DNA from: Nitrospira sp.
GTDB lineage: Bacteria > Nitrospirota > Nitrospiria > Nitrospirales > Nitrospiraceae
Length of the DNA stretch: 33,525 bases
Direction: 5' to 3'
Assembly (NCBI GenBank): GCA_019636815.1
Contig: JAHBWT010000045.1
Span: 1 to 33,525 of the forward strand
Positions 14,889-21,636 of this stretch are shown piece by piece. The notes below the pieces were generated by a model, which saw only the letters and a list, made by a program, of their open reading frames with translations, searched no databases and was not told the origin of the DNA. The stretch's first letter is position 1, and each line of letters starts with the position of its first letter. A program made the translations under genes and the position numbers.

Positions 14889-17243
14889 TCACGCCCCTAT
14901 TTCTTTCTTCAGCGCCGCCGATATGTTCGGCGACACGTCATATCCGTCATATTCATCAAGCAGGGCTTCGTCGTATTTCTCGAAAGCCCATTCATTGAGT
15001 GCTTCGAGGGTGCCGGACGGCATAAGTTCGTGCCTTCCGGAAAGCTTCAGAAATTCCTCTTCCGACCAGTGTTGCCGTTCGATGATCTCGACGACAAGGC
15101 CAGCATGTTTCACGCTCAATCCCGCAAGGGCCGATGACAAAGCGGGCGGTTCGTCCCCGTTGGTATCATTGGGTTCATCGGTCGAGAATATATCGCCCAA
15201 AACCGAGGAAACGCGCTTTGTATCTGACCTGATGGCGGCAATACGCTCCGGGTCTAGCCTGGACATCGCCGAGGAGGGGGCTGTCGGGATGGCTTCTCCG
15301 GGTGCGCCCGGTTCAGCGCCCCGCATGGCAACGGGTCCATCGAGGACGCGCCCGGCATGCAAGTCGCTATAAGCGGCCTTCGGGTCGATGCCCAGGGCTT
15401 TGTAAATTTTCTCTATTTCGGCCACTTCATCGGACTGAACAACGGTATCCGCATGAGCGATGGCAACCACCGCTGCCCGAATTGAAGCTTGTTGTTCGGG
15501 GCTGGCATCTTTCAATTTCTGGCGCAGAAGCGACATGTTGGGCGGCACTGCGATGAGCCAATCGAGATTGGCGAGAAGTCTTTTCTGCTCCTGTTCGCTC
15601 AGCCCTCCCGTGCTGACGATGCGGTTGCGCAACGCAAGGTGTTCGGCGTCGGTGACATCTCCGTCGGCATGGGCGACGAATGTGCCAAGGGCAAGTTCCA
15701 TCAAAGCATCGTGGAACCGGTCGGACACCTCTTCGAGTTGTTCGACCGGTGCGCCAAAATCGAAAATTACGACCGGCTCGCCTACTTTCGGAGCCCGCAA
15801 GGAGAAGCGCGGATCGGGCGCCATACCGAATCCGACGCGAGCAAGCGCATCGGCGGCATCCGTCAGTTGACGCTTGCCTATCTTGCCGCTCTCTCCGCCC
15901 TCGAGTCTGGCGATGACGTCGGTCACCGGCGTAAGTCCGCCTCCTTTAACCCTGGAGCGTGCCCAGGCCTTGAGGTTTTCCAGTTCAGCGGAAGGGAAGA
16001 GTTGACGGAGATCTGCGGGCAGCAGTGCCTGCGCTTCGAGGCTTCCTCTTCCATCCGGCTTGCGCCCGATGAAACGCGAGAATTTGTCCAGCTCGTCCAT
16101 CACCTGGTCAGCGATCTTCTGGGCGATATTGACGGGCTTTTTCAGATTGGAGATGTCGGGTATCGGCTGGCCATCGAGTACGGGACTAAGATCAACATGA
16201 AACTCGCCAGATGCTGCTCGGTAGCTTTCCTTGAGGATTTTCTTCGGTGTCTGAACCTTCAATCCACCGGGGAATTTCTCGTCGAAACGCAGCTTGAACA
16301 GAGCTTTGAATTCTTCGGGGCATCTCGTCGCGGGGGTGCGGAGATTGTGCTCCGGGTGACACATCAGCCAACTGAGCGCCCAATCAGATGAAAGCGTTTC
16401 GCCTGCTGCGACACTGGCGCCCAACGCTACCTTGAGCGAGAGGGGAATTTCCCACCCCGGATTCTTGAAAATTGGTTCCTGAAGAGATTTGTCGTTCAGG
16501 TCCAGCTTCGCGACCTCAATGAAGCTTCCGAGATATCGTCGGGCCGAACCGCTACTCTCATAGAGTTTCTGAAGCCGGAGAACCTCGTCGAGAATTTCTC
16601 TCTTTTCATCATCAGAGGGACGGTCGACCAGGAATCGCCGCTCGAGACCATAGAAATAAAGGAACATGTATCCAGGATTGTACGAGGCATCCGCGCGCCC
16701 TCCTGCCAACCAGTCGAGATAGGTGGCACGGCATTCCGCAGGGATGTCAGAGTATCCCGGCCAGTAGGGCATCGAATTCCCGGCCGCGTCTGTTCCTGCG
16801 TTGGCCACGGGCAGTGAAGGATCTATGTATGCCCGGCACTTGCTGTATCCGCCGGGGCTCAGAAGAGGAGGCGCGCCAACATAGATCATGCCGCCAAGAC
16901 TGCGGCCGCCGATATTGACGACCTCACTTTTTGGCATCCAACCCTTCGGATACTTGTGCTCCATCCAGCCGACATTCCTTCCAACAGCCCCACGGGTCAG
17001 CGGATGAGATCCGCCGCCAGGCACTCTTTCCGGCGAAGGCTTCGGTTCATGCGGCTTTGGATTTTTCCTTGCCGATCGCCGACGTTCACCTGCCCAAACC
17101 AGCAATCCAGGAACAACAAAGGCAAACAGCGCCTGTATCCCATCAGACCAATCTTGAAGGACGGTCACAACGGCAAACATGCAAGCAAAGAAATAGAGGC
17201 CGTATAGCGATGCAAGGCGTATGAATGTCACGGTGAAATCCAA
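14889..17243 (-). CDS. TerB-N/TerB/TerB-C domain membrane protein
   Basis: A 784 aa protein. Two hydrophobic helices at about residues 5-28 and 35-52 with a basic RRRSARK after them suggest an N-terminal membrane anchor with the bulk in the cytoplasm. Residues about 95-390 match the TerB-N domain (starting near GWMEHKYPKGWMPKSE), about 510-640 a TerB-like helical metal-binding domain (ALGTFVAHADGDVTDAEH, then AIAHADTVVQSDE; Asp/Glu pairs fit the family's metal sites), and the last 120 residues the TerB-C domain. TerB domains are known from tellurite-resistance and stress systems, where they are thought to link membrane and DNA-processing complexes. The start is TTG at 17243 without a clear ribosome binding site; a GTG at 17231 is possible. 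It leads the operon with the BrxD-like ATPase and helicase. Confidence 0.85.
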   Translation of the reverse strand: MDFTVTFIRLASLYGLYFFACMFAVVTVLQDWSDGIQALFAFVVPGLLVWAGERRRSARKNPKPHEPKPSPERVPGGGSHPLTRGAVGRNVGWMEHKYPKGWMPKSEVVNIGGRSLGGMIYVGAPPLLSPGGYSKCRAYIDPSLPVANAGTDAAGNSMPYWPGYSDIPAECRATYLDWLAGGRADASYNPGYMFLYFYGLERRFLVDRPSDDEKREILDEVLRLQKLYESSGSARRYLGSFIEVAKLDLNDKSLQEPIFKNPGWEIPLSLKVALGASVAAGETLSSDWALSWLMCHPEHNLRTPATRCPEEFKALFKLRFDEKFPGGLKVQTPKKILKESYRAASGEFHVDLSPVLDGQPIPDISNLKKPVNIAQKIADQVMDELDKFSRFIGRKPDGRGSLEAQALLPADLRQLFPSAELENLKAWARSRVKGGGLTPVTDVIARLEGGESGKIGKRQLTDAADALARVGFGMAPDPRFSLRAPKVGEPVVIFDFGAPVEQLEEVSDRFHDALMELALGTFVAHADGDVTDAEHLALRNRIVSTGGLSEQEQKRLLANLDWLIAVPPNMSLLRQKLKDASPEQQASIRAAVVAIAHADTVVQSDEVAEIEKIYKALGIDPKAAYSDLHAGRVLDGPVAMRGAEPGAPGEAIPTAPSSAMSRLDPERIAAIRSDTKRVSSVLGDIFSTDEPNDTNGDEPPALSSALAGLSVKHAGLVVEIIERQHWSEEEFLKLSGRHELMPSGTLEALNEWAFEKYDEALLDEYDGYDVSPNISAALKKEIGA

Positions 17244-17928
17244 ATAGAGCCGACAAAGAGTAAGCTACTATGCAACGCCCCTAAGCTATCCGTACACAAA
17301 GCTACTTTCTATGCAAAACCTCCTCTCGTGATGCGGGGTGGGCCACCCGACCCACCAAAATCCCATCCCGTTCATATCTTCGTGTAGCCGACGTCGGCGC
17401 GGTGTTATTTTTTTGCCGGGTATGAAAATGGAAAGACGGGCCGCGGCCGCTTACAGTTGTTAGCGGCGTGAAGCCGTTTGCCCATCGTCTAGGCTACCGC
17501 ATCACGGAATCCCAATCGTGCCGGAACGGTGTCTGCCGTTTGTTGATATCCGCCGGCGGCGCATATTGCGCCAAGAGCGGACACTTAGAACTTGTCCGGG
17601 TCGAGCGTAACCTCGCCAATTCCTAGTAGATCGGATACGGTCCAAAAGACCCGGAAAGACGGTCAGCGCGAGCTAGTGGACGTATGGCTTTCCCTCTCCG
17701 AACGAAGCCTGCGCTCATGAGAACGTGGAACTGTTGGACGTCCTGCACCTGCGGCAGCAAAGCCTCGGCCAAAACCGCTTCGTCTCAGTTGTTCAACGCC
17801 TACTTATCTGCACCTGCCGTGGTGACGATTCGCTTGAAGGCGCGCGATACCGGGCGGATCGTGATGCGCCTCGGGCGAAATGGCCGGCCGTTGATGCTGC
17901 GAGGCAAGCTGAGGACAGTTGGCAGGCA
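17244..17928. other. Intergenic region between operons
   Basis: About 685 bp with no gene I can support. It should contain the promoter of the TerB operon (leftward) and the end of the ubiquitin-like operon. A GGTGGG/CCCACC inverted repeat lies at 17337-17356 and a perfect GGCGCA-TAT-TGCGCC palindrome at 17558-17572. Plus-strand frames of 110-160 codons in the right part overlap the DUF6527 gene in antisense and have no good start signals. Confidence 0.4.
17568..17581 (+). repeat. Intergenic repeat copy (GCGCCAAGAGCGGA)
   Basis: Identical over 14 bases to 5379-5392, and attached to the palindrome at 17558-17572. A GATATCCGC on its left (17545-17553) is the reverse complement of the GCGGATATC that follows the other copy (5389-5397), suggesting both come from one palindromic element. 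Confidence 0.5.
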
Positions 17929-18264
17929 TCATTCACACCAGACGATCTTCCCTCCTTTGACCCAGAAGTGGGACTTACACCCTTCGCGCAGCCACACGGA
18001 CGGATGCAGCGATACATGACCTTTCGGATCGACCGAGATATCCCATCGCGGCTTTACTCCTTTCAGCAACATCATTTCGAGGCGCTGGCCGCAGCCGCAG
18101 GGACAGCGCAAGCCTACGGACCAATCCTCGCAGTCATCGCGCGCCATGACGAGACTCCAGAAGGGCAGTCGCTTGGGCAGCATGTCGCCTTCGACAACAA
18201 TCAGTGATCGGCGCGGCGTGAGCCGCACGATCAATCGACGCCACCAGAGAGGCTTGCGGCTCAT
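17929..18264 (-). CDS. DUF6527 family Cys-rich protein
   Basis: A 111 aa protein with the DUF6527 pattern: a basic N-terminus, then RCPCGCGQRLEMMLL (Cys 54, 56, 58), PRWDISVDPKGHVSLHPSVW and CKSHFWVKGGKIVWC (Cys 96, His 99, Cys 110). The clustered Cys and His residues suggest a small zinc-binding fold. DUF6527 genes are repeatedly found beside bacterial E1/E2/JAB genes, and here the ATG overlaps the E1-JAB stop (ATGA), so it belongs to the same operon. Its role is unknown; a substrate adaptor or E3-like part of the conjugation system is speculation. Normal length, intact. Confidence 0.85.
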   Translation of the reverse strand: MSRKPLWWRRLIVRLTPRRSLIVVEGDMLPKRLPFWSLVMARDDCEDWSVGLRCPCGCGQRLEMMLLKGVKPRWDISVDPKGHVSLHPSVWLREGCKSHFWVKGGKIVWCE

Positions 18265-19652
18265 GCTACCCTCCTTTTCACGCCGAGATCGGGCAAGCCG
18301 AGCAACGGCTCGGTCGGGCCGTAGGCTATCGGAAAGCGGTTGCCCGCCGCGAATTGGCGTTCGGCGAAGACATCTTCATCGGCCTCGGCAAGCATGAAGA
18401 TGGCGCGGGCGCGCGCCTCGTTTGGGAACTGACGAAATGGAAACACGCGCGCCAAGAACTCAATAACGCATGCGGACGCGGCACGCATATTCAGGGTGAT
18501 GACGCCGGGAGCTTCCTCGTGGACGCCCCGTAGATAGCCGTCGGCGACCTTCTGGGCGTGTGCTTGCGGCGCAACACGGGCCAGGTATTCGGCCTCCAAC
18601 AGCGCGCCGTCATAGACGCCGCGATCCATCAGGCTCGATCCGCCGGGATAGACGTAGTCCACGCGACCGTAGACTTCCGAGATGCGCCGCCCGCCGTCCG
18701 CTGTCGGCTCGGTCGGGATCGCGACACCGACATCGAACAAGGGCATCGCAAAAAAGGAACTCAGACGGTCGGCGATATGGCGGCCCTCGCCCGTATCGAC
18801 GCAAGAGAAGAGGACGTCGGACGCGCAGGCGGCGAGGACGGCTTCGCGGGTAGCGACGGATTGCGTCACGGGGACCACACCGCAATCCGGCCTGTAGCGA
18901 CGGATGGCGCCGGCGAACATCTCTACCTTGTCGAGACCGATTTCGGCGACGGTCGAATTCAAGATGCGGTTGAGATTGCGTTCCTCCAGCTTGTCGAAAT
19001 CGATCAGGATAATCTCGCCGATGCCCAGCCGCGTGAGCTGCTCGGCAACAATCGAGCCCGTACCCGAAACCCCGATGACGCAGACGCTCAGGCGAGAAAG
19101 CCAACCACGCATCGCACCGGTGAACGCCATCGGCGGACGTTGCGGGCCGTTCGGCGTCGCGCCTTCATTCCACCAGCAGCGCAGGTCCGGTCCGATTTCC
19201 ATCACGAGGTCGACCGGCGTCGCCGTGTGGTCGTCGTGATAAAGGCGCGCGCGCAGCGCGCCATCCGGAATCATGATCGCCGATCCGGCGATCTGGTCGG
19301 TGCCGTGCCGTAAAGCGCACATCAGAACCTTGTCGCTCTCGTCATCGGCGTAGGAAAACTCGTAAAACCCGCCCGGATGCGAGTGGACGGCGATGATTAC
19401 GTCGCCGCGCTGCGTTGCGCGATCGACGGCGGCCTCGACATACTCTCCGGGCCAGGTGAGGACGTTAGGCTTGCGAACGCATGCGTCATGCGGCACGGGA
19501 ATCACCTCCCGTCCAAGCAGCTTGTCGCGCGTCTGGCCGGCGGTCGCGCACAGGAGAAGCGCAGCGGCTTCAAGCCCGTCGCCCGGAAAGAGATGTTGCC
19601 GCAATTGGGTCGCGACTTGGTGCGGCAACACCAAGGTATGGCGCCTATTCAT
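18261..19652 (-). CDS. JAB deubiquitinase-like/ThiF E1-like fusion protein
   Basis: A 463 aa two-domain protein. Residues 1-150 form a JAB/JAMM metalloprotease with a full zinc motif: Glu28, H90-S-H92-P, Ser100 and Asp103 in the canonical HxHPx6SxxD spacing; this kind of enzyme trims or removes ubiquitin-like proteins. Residues about 180-410 form a ThiF/E1-like adenylation domain with GVSGTGS (194-200), LIDFDKLEERNLNR (216-229) and VDTGEGR (285-291), expected to adenylate the C-terminus of a ubiquitin-like protein. No cysteine occurs between residues 284 and 394, so a catalytic thioester cysteine is not obvious. The ATG at 19652 overlaps the UBL-E2 stop (ATGA); the frame stays open further upstream but that part is antisense-like. 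It works with its two operon neighbours. Confidence 0.92.
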   Translation of the reverse strand: MNRRHTLVLPHQVATQLRQHLFPGDGLEAAALLLCATAGQTRDKLLGREVIPVPHDACVRKPNVLTWPGEYVEAAVDRATQRGDVIIAVHSHPGGFYEFSYADDESDKVLMCALRHGTDQIAGSAIMIPDGALRARLYHDDHTATPVDLVMEIGPDLRCWWNEGATPNGPQRPPMAFTGAMRGWLSRLSVCVIGVSGTGSIVAEQLTRLGIGEIILIDFDKLEERNLNRILNSTVAEIGLDKVEMFAGAIRRYRPDCGVVPVTQSVATREAVLAACASDVLFSCVDTGEGRHIADRLSSFFAMPLFDVGVAIPTEPTADGGRRISEVYGRVDYVYPGGSSLMDRGVYDGALLEAEYLARVAPQAHAQKVADGYLRGVHEEAPGVITLNMRAASACVIEFLARVFPFRQFPNEARARAIFMLAEADEDVFAERQFAAGNRFPIAYGPTEPLLGLPDLGVKRRVA

Positions 19653-20455
19653 TGGCCAACCTCGCGGCAGAGCGATTCTTCGACGAGAGCTAGGTGGGTC
19701 GCCAACGTGTCCTGCGCCGGATCCCAGTTCCGATGCCGCGACCATCGCTGAAACTGCTGCCCGGCGATGGTCTCGTGGCTCTGAGTCTGTGGGATTTCTT
19801 CACCGCTACGGCGCGCGAGCGCGGGATGGCAATAGAACATGTCGAGCTGGGCACCGGGATAGCTGGCGGGAACCTCGATCGCGATGTCGGTTGCTTCCGG
19901 GCTGTAGCCCTCCGGAACGTGATAGCCGCGGATGATGAGCCAGCGCCGCCCGGCCTCGATGAAGGTGTCCCAACGCAATCCGAGGCGGTCGAGATGGTCC
20001 TCGTCCTGCGACAGCAGGGCGAAGTCCCTGCGCCGCCCAGCGGACACATCGCCATTATTGATCTGGCGCGGGGTCAGGCGCAGCTTCTCGATCCCCTTGT
20101 GGCGAAGGTCGAGAACGAACGTGAGATCGACCTCCCTTTTCGGTTCGCCCGCAACCTTCAGGATGATGATCCAAGGCGTCTCGGGATTGAACCCGGCCAG
20201 CTTGATGGCGTCGCGCACGGAGAGCTTGGGCTGTGGAACCTCGATTTCCACGCCTTGGACATTCAGCTTCCAGCGGATCACGACACCGTCGTCGTGTTGG
20301 TGCCCGTGTCCAGAACTATGGCCGTGATCGTGCCCGTCGTGAGAACCGGGGTGGTCACTGTCGCGGCCGGTCCCCTCATGGCCGCGCGATTCGCGACGGG
20401 TGCCGGTATGTTCGTGATCGCCACCGGCCGGCGAGTTTGTACTCTCATTGGTCAT
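19649..20455 (-). CDS. Ubiquitin-like/E2 fusion protein (multiubiquitin domain + Prok-E2 family E)
   Basis: A 268 aa protein with three parts. Residues 1-57 are low-complexity and very His/Asp-rich (eight His between 35 and 54). Residues about 58-136 resemble the bacterial multiubiquitin-type beta-grasp domain (VIRWKLNVQGVEIEVPQPKL to LRLTPRQINNG), present once. Residues about 141-268 match prokaryotic E2 family E: YHVPEGYSPEATDIAIEVP, then DMFYCHPAL with candidate catalytic Cys209, and FQRWSRHRNWDP near the end. The UBL has no free C-terminal Gly because it runs into the E2, so it may act in cis or be cleaved by the JAB domain; both are inference. AGGAG lies six bases before the ATG at 20455. 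First gene of the operon, transcribed away from the WYL regulator. Confidence 0.9.
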   Translation of the reverse strand: MTNESTNSPAGGDHEHTGTRRESRGHEGTGRDSDHPGSHDGHDHGHSSGHGHQHDDGVVIRWKLNVQGVEIEVPQPKLSVRDAIKLAGFNPETPWIIILKVAGEPKREVDLTFVLDLRHKGIEKLRLTPRQINNGDVSAGRRRDFALLSQDEDHLDRLGLRWDTFIEAGRRWLIIRGYHVPEGYSPEATDIAIEVPASYPGAQLDMFYCHPALARRSGEEIPQTQSHETIAGQQFQRWSRHRNWDPAQDTLATHLALVEESLCREVGQ

Positions 20456-20506
20456 TTTCAACTCCTTAGCTAATTGTTTCTGGCCACCTTTCGGACTTCC
20501 TGTGAC

Positions 20507-20553
20507 CGTCAGCTTGGAGTTTGCTATCCTGCTACGTCAGATTTGGACGTAGC
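20507..20553. promoter_or_regulatory. Divergent operator between UBL-E2 operon and WYL gene
   Basis: A perfect inverted repeat GCTACGTC-N7-GACGTAGC spans 20531-20553 in the 101 bp gap between the two divergent genes, ending four bases before the WYL start. For the WYL gene a TATCCT at 20525-20530, 18 bp from TGTGAC, abuts it. On the minus strand the palindrome is followed by ACTCCAAGCTGACG (20507-20520). The palindrome, its spacer and this block all recur before the nuclease-helicase gene. WYL regulators such as BrxR and CapW bind inverted repeats of this kind. Confidence 0.75.
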
Positions 20554-20556
20554 CTC

Positions 20557-21582
20557 ATGCGATACGACAAAGCAAAACAAATCCTAGAGCTGGCGCGGGC
20601 ACTCGCGAGCAGCGCCGAAGGCATGACCCTCGACGATATGTGCCGTCTGACCGGCGAAAAACGCCGTACGGTCGAGCGCATGCGCGATACGATTCGCGAG
20701 GTCTTTCCCCAGATGGAGGAGATTCCCGATCATCCGTCGAAGCGATTCCGTATCCCCAAGGGACTGGACGGCTTCTTCCAGGATCCGAACACGGAGGAAT
20801 TGAGCGACCTCGGAGTCGTGATTGCGGACTTACGCGAGAGCAAGGCAACTGCTCGTGGCGAAACCCTGGCATCGTTGGACCGGAAAGTCCGCGCGGCGAT
20901 GCGCCAAGGTCGCCGGCTTGTCACGGAAACCGATGTTGAAGCGCTCTTGCGCGCGGAACTCATCGCCGTGCAGGCCGGTCCCCGCCCAACCGAAGACCCG
21001 GCGGTTCTGTCGGCCCTACGCAAAGCCCTCCTCCAGATGAAGATGCTACGATTCACCTATTACGGAGGCTCGAAGCCGGGAACGAAGCGCGACGTCATCC
21101 CGTTCGGCATCATCTTCGGGAGGATGAACTATCTGATCGCCGCCGATCGAGGGACGTCAAAGCCGAAGAATTGGCGGCTGGACCGGATTGCCGACCTGCA
21201 ATGCTTGGACGAGACGGGCTCTTCCCCACCCGATTTCAATCTCCAGGAATTCGCCAATACGTCCTTCGGGTATTTCGAAACGAAACCCGAAGATGTCGTC
21301 CTGCATGTCCTACCGAGCGGCATGGAAGATTTCAAGAATTACCGATTCCATTCCAGTCAGACCGTTGAAGACCACCCGTCGTCCGGCGGCGCCATCGTGC
21401 GGTTCCGCGCCAGCGGCATGCTGGAACTGGCCTGGCACCTGTTCTGTTGGGGCAACAAGATCGAGATAGTCGAGCCGGTTTCGCTCCGCGAACAATTGAC
21501 GACGGAGCTCCGGGTCGCGCTCGCCCATCACGAAGAGCCGCTCCGTTTCCCCTACGAGCTGCCGCACAAAAAAGGATCATAG
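20557..21582 (+). CDS. WYL-domain transcriptional regulator
   Basis: A 341 aa regulator. Residues 1-70 form a DeoR-like winged helix-turn-helix (LDDMCRLTGEKRRTVERMRD as the recognition region). A helical linker carries on to about 150. Residues about 155-240 match the WYL domain (LRFTYYGG, VIPFGIIFGRMNYLIAA where the namesake WYL would be, then NWRLDRIADLQ with the typical R-x-DRI). A C-terminal extension follows (WCX-type), ending near FPYELP. WYL regulators such as BrxR and CapW repress phage-defence operons and respond to nucleic-acid or infection cues. The ATG at 20557 begins directly beyond the operator; an in-frame start at 20521 would lie within it. By position and shared operators it should control itself, the UBL-E2 operon and the nuclease-helicase. 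Confidence 0.92.
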   Translation: MRYDKAKQILELARALASSAEGMTLDDMCRLTGEKRRTVERMRDTIREVFPQMEEIPDHPSKRFRIPKGLDGFFQDPNTEELSDLGVVIADLRESKATARGETLASLDRKVRAAMRQGRRLVTETDVEALLRAELIAVQAGPRPTEDPAVLSALRKALLQMKMLRFTYYGGSKPGTKRDVIPFGIIFGRMNYLIAADRGTSKPKNWRLDRIADLQCLDETGSSPPDFNLQEFANTSFGYFETKPEDVVLHVLPSGMEDFKNYRFHSSQTVEDHPSSGGAIVRFRASGMLELAWHLFCWGNKIEIVEPVSLREQLTTELRVALAHHEEPLRFPYELPHKKGS

Positions 21583-21591
21583 CCAGACGTC

Positions 21592-21631
21592 CCTACGTCC
21601 AAATCTGTCGTACCAACTCCCTAAGCTGACG
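21592..21631 (+). promoter_or_regulatory. Second copy of the WYL-type operator, before the nuclease-helicase
   Basis: The 23 bases at 21592-21614 match the operator at 20531-20553 (read on the opposite strand) at 20 of 23 positions, including the whole 7-base spacer CAAATCT. The second half-site has two of the three changes. The block ACTCCCTAAGCTGACG at 21616-21631 corresponds to ACTCCAAGCTGACG beside the first site. Both copies point the same way relative to the gene they precede. It lies between the WYL stop and the nuclease-helicase ATG. Confidence 0.72.
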
Positions 21632-21636
21632 CCGCC

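Noticed and set aside
11411-17243. Complete BREX or DISARM system
   Set aside because: Only BrxD-like and BrxHI-like proteins occur; no methyltransferase, PglZ, BrxC or DUF1998 gene is in the window.
17475-17535. tRNA-like stretch (CCCATCGTCTAGGCT followed by a CACGG..TCGTG hairpin)
   Set aside because: It starts like a tRNA-Glu D-arm, but the hairpin loop is 8 bases, there is no T-arm GGTTCGAATCC and no acceptor pairing, so it is not a tRNA gene.
17684-18207. Plus-strand open frames of 111 and 160 codons
   Set aside because: They run antisense over the DUF6527 gene, have no good ribosome binding site and no recognisable composition; the minus-strand gene has family motifs and operon overlaps.
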